Shown: positions 1 to 5,602 of the stretch, in pieces
Layout of the letters: each line of letters begins with the position of its first letter
How positions within the stretch are numbered: the first letter of the stretch is position 1
NCBI GenBank assembly: GCA_008933525.1
Contig: WBUV01000236.1
Coordinates: 1-5,602 of the forward strand
DNA from: Bacteroidales bacterium
GTDB lineage: Bacteria; Bacteroidota; Bacteroidia; Bacteroidales; Tenuifilaceae
Length of the DNA: 5,602 nucleotides
Direction of reading: 5' to 3'
The notes under the pieces: model-generated
Seen by the model: the letters and a program-made list of their open reading frames with translations, nothing else
The model's database searches: none
What the model was told of the DNA's origin: nothing
Translations under genes and position numbers: made by a program

Positions 1-837
1 TGCAGTAGGTAGATTTTGGAATAAAATATTCACCTTGGCAAATGAGCCTGGAAGAATTTTACCATTCACATTTGGATACTTTGCACGAACCTTTAACGAC
101 CTTGTATTTGGGTCGATAGCCGATTCTGATGCGTAAATAAATGCTTGGTATTTTGTTGGTGAATCGCCAGCTGTAAATGCAACTTCAAGTCCGTTTTTAA
201 TATATGCCGAGTATCTTTCAGGAACGGAGAATTCAATCTTTAAGGGATTATCCTGAACCAATGTGGCAAGTGTTGTATTTGTTGATATGTAAGCACCCAT
301 ACTCACATAGCGAAGGCCTATTCTGCCATCGAAAGGGGCACGTACTTCGGCTTTAGCTATTTGCGCTTTGGTTTGCTGAATTTCGGCTCTAATACCATCC
401 AGTTTATTTTGGGCTGCTTCGTAGTCCTGAATACTAATTGCGTTAATCTCAATCAACCGTTTTTTTCGTATTTCATCATCGGCAGCCAGTTTTTCATCGT
501 ATTGCTTCTTTTGAAGCAGTGCTCTTAGTTCACTATCGTTGATACGGGCAAGTAGTTCACCTTTTTTTACGTAACTGCCCTCGGTTAGGTTCATTTCTAT
601 AAGTTTACCCGACGATTCTGCTTTGAGTTCAACCTGTTCGTTGGGTAAAATACTGGCAGGAACCTGAAGTGTGCGCTGTATAGGCTCCTCCTTTACAATT
701 ATTGCATCAACAAACATTCCGGCACCACCTCGTCCACCTTGAGGCTTGCTATCTTTTTTTTCTCCTTTGCTACAAGAAACAGAGATTGCCGCAATAACTA
801 CGAATGAACATAATGTCAAATACTTATATGTAGACAT
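1..837 (-). CDS. RND efflux periplasmic adaptor (HlyD/MFP family), C-terminus cut by window edge
   Basis: This is the periplasmic adaptor that links an inner-membrane RND transporter to an outer-membrane channel in a tripartite efflux pump. The 279 visible codons read without a stop from ATG at 835-837, with an in-frame TAA upstream and no other ATG between. The N-terminus is a signal peptide with a possible lipobox ending at Cys22 (ISVSC; Ser at -3 is imperfect), followed by a Gly/Lys-rich linker. Residues ~70-104 form the first lipoyl half (SSGKLIEMNLTEGSYVKKGE), ~105-162 a charged helical hairpin, and ~163-195 the second lipoyl half (AEVRAPFDGRIG, then GAYI). The beta-barrel region includes IDPNTRSLKVRAKYPN at ~241-256 and LPGSFAKVNI at ~262-271. 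Family members are usually ~350-400 residues, so roughly 70-120 are missing. The transporter gene would be expected next, off the left edge. Substrate unknown. Family call firm; the lipoprotein call is less certain. Confidence 0.93.
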   Translation of the reverse strand, partial: MSTYKYLTLCSFVVIAAISVSCSKGEKKDSKPQGGRGGAGMFVDAIIVKEEPIQRTLQVPASILPNEQVELKAESSGKLIEMNLTEGSYVKKGELLARINDSELRALLQKKQYDEKLAADDEIRKKRLIEINAISIQDYEAAQNKLDGIRAEIQQTKAQIAKAEVRAPFDGRIGLRYVSMGAYISTNTTLATLVQDNPLKIEFSVPERYSAYIKNGLEVAFTAGDSPTKYQAFIYASESAIDPNTRSLKVRAKYPNVNGKILPGSFAKVNILFQNLPTA

Positions 838-1012
838 ATCTATAACAATTAAATTTTGTACAAGTTACTGTAATTATGGACTGCAAAAAAATTAAAAGGA
901 TTAAAATACAAACAGAAAAAAGATGAATAGGTTGAAGAGTAGGAAATTTAGAACGTAGAATTCAAAATGATGAATTTAATTTTTGAAGTAAATAGTTTAA
1001 TGCGGCGGTATC

Positions 1013-1041
1013 AATAGCCTCGAGTTTTAACTCGGGGTATT
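1013..1041. repeat. REP-like palindrome (hairpin 1)
   Basis: CCTCGAGTT (1018-1026) pairs with AACTCGGGG (1029-1037) across TT, a 9-bp stem with one T-G wobble. AATA (1013-1016) and TATT (1038-1041) extend it if G1017 is bulged. Neither strand has a T-run directly after the stem, so it is a poor intrinsic terminator. The flanks GGTATCAATA (1008-1017) and GGTATTAATG (1036-1045) are similar direct repeats. The structure is seen in the sequence. Membership of a dispersed REP-like family, of the kind linked to IS200-like REP-associated transposases, is inference from its look. Confidence 0.55.
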
Positions 1042-1053
1042 AATGTGAATATT

Positions 1054-1110
1054 AAAAAAGCGATGCAAGTAATTGTGTTTGTTTGAAAAGATAAAGATTT
1101 TAAGCATCGC
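1054..1110 (-). terminator. Candidate intrinsic terminator of the crtI-crtB transcript (long-loop hairpin plus T-run)
   Basis: GCGATGC (1060-1066) and GCATCGC (1104-1110) form a perfect 7-bp GC-rich stem. Read on the minus strand, the stem is followed at once by six T (A at 1054-1059 on plus) and then AT-rich DNA, which is terminator-like. It sits about 100 bases past the crtB stop. The 37-base loop is much longer than in typical intrinsic terminators, so the call is tentative; the stem may instead belong to a small mobile element. Confidence 0.35.
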
Positions 1111-1143
1111 AACGGGTTGAATATTAGTACAGAACATAAATTT

Positions 1144-1176
1144 GACTCTTCCATGTCCTACGGACTATGGAAGGTC
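1144..1176. repeat. Long interrupted palindrome just past crtB (hairpin 3)
   Basis: Three paired blocks nest around a TAC loop (1159-1161): GTCC/GGAC (1155-1158 with 1162-1165), CTTCCAT/ATGGAAG (1148-1154 with 1167-1173) and GAC/GTC (1144-1146 with 1174-1176). This gives 14 base pairs with single bulged T at 1147 and 1166. It starts 34 bases after the crtB stop on the minus strand. No T-run follows on either strand, so it could stabilise the crtB mRNA 3' end or be a REP-like element rather than terminate transcription. Confidence 0.55.
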
Positions 1177-1183
1177 TCTACTT

Positions 1184-1199
1184 AATTACTCAATTACTC
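1184..1199. repeat. Tandem repeat, two copies of AATTACTC
   Basis: The 8-base unit AATTACTC occurs twice head to tail, ending 10 bases before the crtB stop codon. It is too short to assign a role and is most likely a slippage product. Confidence 0.6.
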
Positions 1200-1209
1200 A
1201 ATATCATAC

Positions 1210-2058
1210 CTAAACCATCTTTAACTTATAAACCACCCAACAACGAGCAAGCAACGCTATCTTTTTAAAGTTTGATATTCTATATCGTTTACTGAGTAAC
1301 TCGTTTGGCGAAACCTTTTTGATTTTTTTGAAAAGTGATGTGTAGTACTTGTAGGCAACATAAACCCCCAGTTGCGAATCTCTATTCAGCTGCTTAATTC
1401 CAACATAAGCATCGTCGAAATCGGCTTGAATATCCTGCTCAATCTCAGCTTTCTGCTTTTGGGTGAAATTGTTGAAATCGACTCCAGGAAAGTACACTCT
1501 TCCTAAATCGTTGTAATCATCGCGGATATCACGTAGAAAGTTTATTTTTTGAAACGCTGCACCTAGTTTCTTTGCAGGTAAGCACAGCTTATCGAACTCC
1601 TCCTGATTGCCTCTGCAGAAAACTTTCAGGCACATCAATCCAACCACTTCGGCTGAGCCATAAATGTATTCGCCAATTTCATCCCGACTGTAAAGTTTTG
1701 GATTTAAATCCATCTCCATACTTTTCAGGAAGGCATCAATTAAATCTCTATCAATATTATACCTATTTACGGCTATTTGATAGCTCTGAAGTATTGGGTT
1801 AGTCGATATTTTTTCGGATATAGCTTCGTAGGTTTGTTTTTTGAAATCGGCTAGTAGTTTTTCCTTATTGTATGAGTGGAATGAGTCCACAATTTCATCG
1901 GCAACCCTAACAAAGCCATAGATGGAGTAAATTGCTTCTTGGATATCTCTTGAAAAAAGTTTTGTACCTAACGAAAAACTTGTGCTATACTTTTGGGTTG
2001 TAGTAGCACTGCAAAGAAGCGATACATCGTTATAAAGAGCAATTCTATCTATCTCCAT
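1210..2058 (-). CDS. crtB: Phytoene synthase (15-cis-phytoene synthase)
   Basis: CrtB condenses two geranylgeranyl diphosphate molecules to prephytoene diphosphate and then phytoene, the first committed step of C40 carotenoid synthesis. It is probably soluble or loosely membrane-bound in the cytoplasm. The 282-residue protein has the usual length of a bacterial CrtB. It shows the family hallmarks: YSTSFSLG (24-31), the first Asp-rich site FVRVADEIVD (49-58), GSAEVVGLM (134-142), and the second Asp-rich signature NFLRDIRDDYNDLGRVYFP (173-191). The Asp-rich motifs bind diphosphate through Mg2+ in this family. The ATG at 2056-2058 puts the YSTSFSLG motif at the expected distance from the N-terminus. 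The start overlaps the end of crtI by 14 bases, which implies one transcript and probable translational coupling. Squalene synthase (HpnC/HpnD) relatives are the alternative, but the crtI partner argues strongly for CrtB. Confidence 0.95.
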   Translation of the reverse strand: MEIDRIALYNDVSLLCSATTTQKYSTSFSLGTKLFSRDIQEAIYSIYGFVRVADEIVDSFHSYNKEKLLADFKKQTYEAISEKISTNPILQSYQIAVNRYNIDRDLIDAFLKSMEMDLNPKLYSRDEIGEYIYGSAEVVGLMCLKVFCRGNQEEFDKLCLPAKKLGAAFQKINFLRDIRDDYNDLGRVYFPGVDFNNFTQKQKAEIEQDIQADFDDAYVGIKQLNRDSQLGVYVAYKYYTSLFKKIKKVSPNELLSKRYRISNFKKIALLARCWVVYKLKMV

Positions 2059-3526
2059 ACCTTTTAATAATTTGCTGAGTTGTTAATTTTGAGCTGATTA
2101 CTGCCATTGGCAAACCGGTACCCGGCGCTGTACTCGACCCAACATAGAAAAGGTTTTTGAACTTCTCGTCGGTGTTGTGTGGGCGGAAGTAAGCAATTTG
2201 GTTCAAATCGTGGGCTAGTCCAAGGCCACTTCCTTTGTAAAGGTTAAACATTCTTTGCCAGTGGGTTGGGTTGTATATAACCTTTGCCTTGAGATTGGAT
2301 TTTATGTCGTAATCAATTCGCTCCGAGAGGTCTGTTATAATTGTATCGGCAAGTAGTTCCGAATCGTCCCAATTCGATTTGTAGCGTAGATCAGGAACAG
2401 GGCAAAGAATAAAAATACTTTCGCTTCCTGCAGGTGCAAACTCAGGATTTGCCTTACTTGCTGTGTTTACGTAGTAGTAGGGTTTCTGTAGGCTAATCTG
2501 ATTCTTAAATATCTTGGAACTGTACTCCTTAAAGTTTGTCCCCAAAAAGTAGTTGTGAACGCTTAAATTATCGATATTTCCATTAACTCCAAGGTAAATG
2601 GTGTACGGTGCGAGAGTCCATTTTAACTTGTCGAGTTTTTGCTCCGTGTACGCTTTGCGTTTAAGGATTGCGCCACGGAACCATGCTGCATCGGCATTAA
2701 CAATGTAAATATCTGCATTCCAATTGTTCCCATTTTTATCGATGAAGCTCGATATTTCGCCATTACTCTGTTTATAATCTACAATTTCTGTGTTAAAGTG
2801 GAACTTAACTCCACGTTGAGACAATACTTGCATTAAACCATCCACAATACGGTACATTCCGCCTTTAACGTTGTGGTAGCCATCGTGCTTTAACTCGGTG
2901 TATGTAAGCATTGAGTAAACGGCAGGAGTATCGAATGGTGTTGCACCTAGGAAGAATGCTACTAACGAGAAAATCACCTTAACCTCGTAACTGTTGAATC
3001 GTTTTTCGAGTTCACTCCACATTGAGCGGAGCATCAAAGGTGCGTGCTCCATAGGAACACTTGCCAACGTTAGCGCGTATTGGAGTAATGTTTTAAAATT
3101 CCTGCGGATGATTTTACCCTCGGTATCGTGAAATAGTTTTCCGGTTTTCCTAAGATATTCCTGCATTTTAAATGCAAAATCGTCCTCAATGCCTTCAAAC
3201 TCTTTGGCTAACCTATCTAAATCCTTATAAATAGTAAATGTTTTGGGTGAATTGCTAAAATTTACCTTATATAATGGATTAAGCTCAAAAAAGTCGAAAG
3301 GTTGCTCAATGCCGCACGATTTAACAAGTTCAGTGAACTCGTAGCTCATGGAGAAAAAGGTTGGGGCCATATCCCAGGTAAATCCATCTTTCTCCAGTTT
3401 ATTCAATCGTCCGCCAGCCTGATGGTATTTTTCAACCATTTCCACCTCGTATCCAATTGAAGTTAGCCTGAGAGCTGTACTTAAACCGCCTAGTCCAGTT
3501 CCAATTATAAGGGCTTTTTTAGTCAT
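2045..3526 (-). CDS. crtI: Phytoene desaturase (CrtI family)
   Basis: CrtI is an FAD-dependent, membrane-associated desaturase that introduces double bonds into phytoene, usually giving lycopene. The 493-residue length is typical. The N-terminal dinucleotide fold is complete: GTGLGG (9-14), with Glu32 at the end of beta-2 as FAD ribose ligand, then AGGRL (37-41). Mid-protein is GGMYRIVDGL (222-231). The C-terminal block has GSGLGLAHDL (432-441), AYFRPHN (445-451) and LFYVGSSTAPGTGLPMAVIS (459-478), the family signature that closes the FAD site. Two variants stand out: Ala54 in WDMAP, where Gly is usual (GP), and Ala467 in STAPG, where His or Val is common. It precedes crtB on the same strand with a 14-base overlap, which supports phytoene as substrate. 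The number of desaturation steps cannot be read from sequence; a different desaturase or isomerase of the family is possible but less likely. Confidence 0.88.
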   Translation of the reverse strand: MTKKALIIGTGLGGLSTALRLTSIGYEVEMVEKYHQAGGRLNKLEKDGFTWDMAPTFFSMSYEFTELVKSCGIEQPFDFFELNPLYKVNFSNSPKTFTIYKDLDRLAKEFEGIEDDFAFKMQEYLRKTGKLFHDTEGKIIRRNFKTLLQYALTLASVPMEHAPLMLRSMWSELEKRFNSYEVKVIFSLVAFFLGATPFDTPAVYSMLTYTELKHDGYHNVKGGMYRIVDGLMQVLSQRGVKFHFNTEIVDYKQSNGEISSFIDKNGNNWNADIYIVNADAAWFRGAILKRKAYTEQKLDKLKWTLAPYTIYLGVNGNIDNLSVHNYFLGTNFKEYSSKIFKNQISLQKPYYYVNTASKANPEFAPAGSESIFILCPVPDLRYKSNWDDSELLADTIITDLSERIDYDIKSNLKAKVIYNPTHWQRMFNLYKGSGLGLAHDLNQIAYFRPHNTDEKFKNLFYVGSSTAPGTGLPMAVISSKLTTQQIIKRYGDR

Positions 3527-3611
3527 ATATCGAAATTAACACAATAAAGATATTATTTTTCTTAATTTTACTACCACTGAAACATATTAAGTTTTATTTT
3601 GTTTGATTAAA
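3527..3611. promoter_or_regulatory. Divergent promoter region between crtI-crtB and crtD-cruF
   Basis: These 85 AT-rich bases separate two divergent carotenoid transcripts, so both promoters should lie here. Weak matches to the Bacteroidota -7 element TAnnTTTG are TATCTTTA (3552-3545, minus) and TATGTTTC (3586-3579, minus) towards crtI, each one base off. Towards crtD, TATTTTG (3595-3601, plus) lacks one T and would imply a very short leader. None has a clear TTG -33 partner at normal spacing. The location is firm because of gene layout; the individual boxes are not. No obvious operator palindrome is seen. Confidence 0.5.
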
Positions 3612-5072
3612 ATGAAAAAAATATCAACAATAGGCTCGGGGATAGGTGGTTTGGCAACATCAATTAGATTGGCCAGTAAAGGCTATAATGTAACTGTTTT
3701 TGAGCAACAGCCCAATGTTGGTGGCAAGTTAAATCAACTTAAAGCCGATGGTTTCAGGTTTGATACTGGACCATCGCTCTTTACCTTACCCAATTTGGTT
3801 GATGAGTTGATTGAGCTCTCTGCCAACAAGCAAATAGTTTTGCCCTACAAAAAACTAGAGGTAATAACACGTTACTTCTTCCACGATGGAACAATCCTAA
3901 ACGCTTGGTCGGACCCAGAGCAGTTTGCCGATGAAGTTCAGAAAACACTTGGCGATGAAAAGTCAAGTGTTTCAAAATATCTACTGGATAGCAAGGAACT
4001 TTACGATTTAACCGCAAAAACCTTTGTATTTAGTCCATTCCCAAAGTTGAGCAATCTGTTTACTTTACAGTCGCTTAAACTGGCTTTGAATCCTAAAAAA
4101 CTCCGAGCGTTCGAAACAATGCACGATGTAAACGCAAAGTATTTCGGAAAACACAATACAATTCAACTTTTCGATAGGTATGCAACCTACAACGGCTCAA
4201 ATCCCTACAAAGCGCCCGGAACATTAACAATGATTCCCCACCTAGAGCATAATATTGGGGCATACTTCCCAATGCTGGGAATGTACTCCATTGCAGAGCA
4301 GTTAAAGGAAATTGCGCTTAGTTTGGGTGTTGAATTTGTTATGAATAGCAAGGTCGACAAAATTAATCAGCGTAATGGTAAGGTTGCTGGCGTAAAGGTG
4401 AATGGCGCTGATTTTAGCTCCGATTTCGTAATTAATAATACCGATATTTTTACCGCATACAGTTCGATTTTGAGCGATGTTCCACTATCGGAACGTTTAG
4501 CGACGCAGGAACCTTCGTCGTCGGCATTGATTTTTTACTGGGGAGTAAAGGGTGATTACCCGCAGTTGGATGTGCATAATGTTATATTTTCAGAAAATTA
4601 CTGGGCTGAATTTCAGGCAATGGAGGCCAAAACAATTTACTCCGACCCCACGGTTTATATCTTCATCACCTCAAAAATGATAAACGATGACGCTCCTAAG
4701 AGCCGCGAGAATTGGTTTGTAATGATAAACACACCAGAAAATATCAACCAGAATTGGGAGGAATTAAGATTGACTGCAAAGGCTTCAATTCTAAGCAAAA
4801 TTAAAAAGACCTTAGGCCTTGATATTGAAAAAAACATTGTATTTGAAGAGTTTCTTGACCCCGAGAGAATTGAAAAAAGAACAGGCTCGTTCCGAGGTTC
4901 GCTTTACGGAATTAGCTCGAACAATAGAATGGCTGCTTTTAATCGTCATCCGAATAGGAGTAAAAATGTTAAGGGACTTTACTTTGTTGGTGGTAGCGTG
5001 CATCCTGGTGGTGGAATTCCCCTTTGCCTAGCATCGGCAAAAATTGTAGATTCGTACTTCAAACCTATTTAG
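3612..5072 (+). CDS. crtD: 1-Hydroxycarotenoid 3,4-desaturase (CrtD; second CrtI-family enzyme)
   Basis: CrtD desaturates the 3,4 bond of carotenoids whose end carries a 1-hydroxy group, extending the conjugated chain. I chose ATG 3612 (486 residues, MKKISTIGSG) over an in-frame TTG at 3603, because it places the FAD motif GSGIGG (8-13) at the usual distance from the N-terminus; an in-frame TAA lies at 3588. Other marks are Glu31, VGGKL (36-40), DTGPSLFTLP (51-60), YNGSNPYKAPGTL (193-205), PHLEHNIGAYFP (209-220), SSNNRMAAFNRHPN (435-448) and LYFVGGSVHPGGGIPLCLAS (456-475). I recognise YNGSNPY, the HNIGAYFP block and GGSVHPGGGIPLCL from Bacteroidota CrtD rather than phytoene desaturases. The hydratase gene follows after one base and would supply the 1-hydroxy substrate. 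Misassignment as a second phytoene desaturase or a carotene isomerase is the main alternative. Confidence 0.85.
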   Translation: MKKISTIGSGIGGLATSIRLASKGYNVTVFEQQPNVGGKLNQLKADGFRFDTGPSLFTLPNLVDELIELSANKQIVLPYKKLEVITRYFFHDGTILNAWSDPEQFADEVQKTLGDEKSSVSKYLLDSKELYDLTAKTFVFSPFPKLSNLFTLQSLKLALNPKKLRAFETMHDVNAKYFGKHNTIQLFDRYATYNGSNPYKAPGTLTMIPHLEHNIGAYFPMLGMYSIAEQLKEIALSLGVEFVMNSKVDKINQRNGKVAGVKVNGADFSSDFVINNTDIFTAYSSILSDVPLSERLATQEPSSSALIFYWGVKGDYPQLDVHNVIFSENYWAEFQAMEAKTIYSDPTVYIFITSKMINDDAPKSRENWFVMINTPENINQNWEELRLTAKASILSKIKKTLGLDIEKNIVFEEFLDPERIEKRTGSFRGSLYGISSNNRMAAFNRHPNRSKNVKGLYFVGGSVHPGGGIPLCLASAKIVDSYFKPI

Positions 5073-5073
5073 T

Positions 5074-5602
5074 ATGCAAAAGTATTTAAAACTTGCAAAG
5101 ATTTTATTGATGGTTGGCTATTTGGTTGGCATTTTCGGAATTCTGATAAGTTTAGATAAACCTCACTTTTTTACCGTTGCAGGATATTTTGTTGTATTGA
5201 GTTTTGTGTTACTCATGCTATTCCACAGGCCCCACAGCATAAAGTTTTGGATTACGTTAACTGTAATTGGTGTTTTGGGTTTTGCCGTTGAGGCAATTGG
5301 AACCAACACCGGTGTTATTTTTGGAAACTATACTTACGGGAAATCACTTGGAGTAAAATTATTCCAAACACCCTTGGTGATGGCTGTAAACTGGATGGTT
5401 CTGGTTTACTTGGTGTACGATTTGTTGAAGGGCTGGAACATCAACTTTATGCTAAAATCATTAGTGTCGTCAGTAATACTGGTGATTTACGACTTTGTAA
5501 TGGAGCCAGTGGCAATTGCCTTAAATATGTGGACTTGGGATACAGGAAATCCTCCCTTGCACAACTATATTGGGTGGTTTTTGGTTTCGTTGTTGTTTTT
5601 CC
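5074..5602 (+). CDS. cruF: CruF-type carotenoid 1,2-hydratase, C-terminus cut by window edge
   Basis: CruF-family membrane proteins (Caroten_synth/DUF422, including bisanhydrobacterioruberin hydratase) add water to the terminal 1,2 double bond of a psi end, giving a tertiary 1-hydroxyl. The 176 visible codons start at ATG 5074, one base after the crtD stop, so translation is probably coupled. The protein is very hydrophobic, with membrane spans at about 7-26, 33-50, 57-75, 99-117 and 127-148, and a further one starting near 165. Conserved features are FAVEAIGTNTGVIFGNYTYG (70-89), the NW after PLVMA (100-107), DFVMEP (140-145), NMWTWDTGNPP (151-161) and NYIGWF (164-169). Asp140, Glu144 and Glu73 are the acidic residues placed in or beside membrane spans. 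Family members are mostly ~220-300 residues, so a C-terminal part is missing. The family is firm; hydratase activity rests on the crtD neighbour and known relatives. Confidence 0.82.
   Translation, partial: MQKYLKLAKILLMVGYLVGIFGILISLDKPHFFTVAGYFVVLSFVLLMLFHRPHSIKFWITLTVIGVLGFAVEAIGTNTGVIFGNYTYGKSLGVKLFQTPLVMAVNWMVLVYLVYDLLKGWNINFMLKSLVSSVILVIYDFVMEPVAIALNMWTWDTGNPPLHNYIGWFLVSLLFF

Larger units (their letters stand above)
838..1209. other. 372-base intergenic region with several inverted repeats, no gene
   Basis: This gap lies downstream of crtB and upstream of the efflux adaptor, both on the minus strand. I see no credible reading frame or tRNA in it. The adaptor-proximal part (838-1000) is AT-rich and should hold the adaptor promoter, but I found no good match to the Bacteroidota -7 element TAnnTTTG on the minus strand. 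The crtB-proximal part (1001-1209) is dense in palindromes, listed separately, and ends with an 8-base tandem repeat against the crtB stop codon. Confidence 0.8.

Noticed and set aside
1..837. Efflux adaptor as a functional part of the carotenoid locus
   Set aside because: It is separated from crtB by a 372-base repeat-rich gap with a possible terminator, and nothing in the sequence ties it to pigment export.
838..1000. Promoter for the efflux adaptor matching TAnnTTTG
   Set aside because: Only one-off matches such as TAAATTTC (950-943, minus) were found, without a spaced TTG element; too weak to list in AT-rich DNA.
1572..1802. Plus-strand open frame of 76 codons opposite crtB
   Set aside because: It lies wholly antisense to a well-supported gene, its translation resembles no family I know, and it follows from the codon pattern of crtB.
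2059..2065. Purine-rich AAAAGGT just before the crtB ATG as a Shine-Dalgarno sequence
   Set aside because: It abuts the start codon, leaving no normal spacing, and no other gene here has a Shine-Dalgarno sequence.
3511..3520. GGGC followed by a T-run on the plus strand, resembling a terminator tail
   Set aside because: It is the reverse complement of crtI codons for the N-terminal KKAL residues, and no matching stem lies before it.
3781..4017. Minus-strand open frame of 78 codons within crtD
   Set aside because: Antisense to conserved crtD sequence; no motif or family resemblance.
4819..5031. Plus-strand open frame of 70 codons in another frame of crtD, and antisense frames at 4655-4837 and 4812-5003
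   Set aside because: All are shadows inside the conserved C-terminal coding part of crtD, with no start context or recognisable domain.

Overview
The window looks like chromosomal DNA from a member of the Bacteroidota (Cytophaga/Bacteroidales/Flavobacteria type). The pointers are AT-rich DNA, many AAT/AAA/TTT codons, no convincing Shine-Dalgarno sequence before any gene, and a CrtD-type desaturase beside a CruF-type hydratase, a pairing I associate with that phylum. This placement is inference from gene content and style, not from a marker gene.

Layout. Positions 1-837 (minus strand) hold the N-terminal ~279 residues of a periplasmic adaptor (membrane fusion protein) of an RND-type efflux pump; its C-terminus lies off the left edge. 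Positions 838-1209 are a 372-base gap without a gene. It contains three separate inverted repeats (1013-1041, 1060-1110 and 1144-1176) and a short tandem repeat. One hairpin has a T-run on the minus strand and may end the crt transcript; the others look like mobile or REP-like palindromes. Positions 1210-3526 (minus) hold crtB (phytoene synthase) and crtI (phytoene desaturase), overlapping by 14 bases and read in the order crtI then crtB. An 85-base divergent gap follows. On the plus strand, 3612-5072 encodes a second CrtI-family protein best called CrtD (1-hydroxycarotenoid 3,4-desaturase). One base later, at 5074, a CruF-type carotenoid 1,2-hydratase begins and runs off the right edge.

How the genes fit together. 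CrtB joins two geranylgeranyl diphosphates to phytoene, and CrtI desaturates phytoene towards lycopene. CruF adds water across the terminal 1,2 double bond of a psi end, and CrtD then desaturates at 3,4. Together they predict a carotenoid with a 1-hydroxy-3,4-didehydro-psi end group, as in saproxanthin, myxol or flexixanthin if a cyclase, hydroxylase or ketolase is encoded elsewhere. No cyclase, crtZ or crtW is visible here, so the final pigment cannot be fixed. The efflux adaptor is probably an unrelated neighbour.

I found no clearly new biological system. The items most worth a second look are the palindrome-rich gap at 1013-1199, the unusual motif variants in CrtI compared with CrtD, and the compact divergent arrangement.
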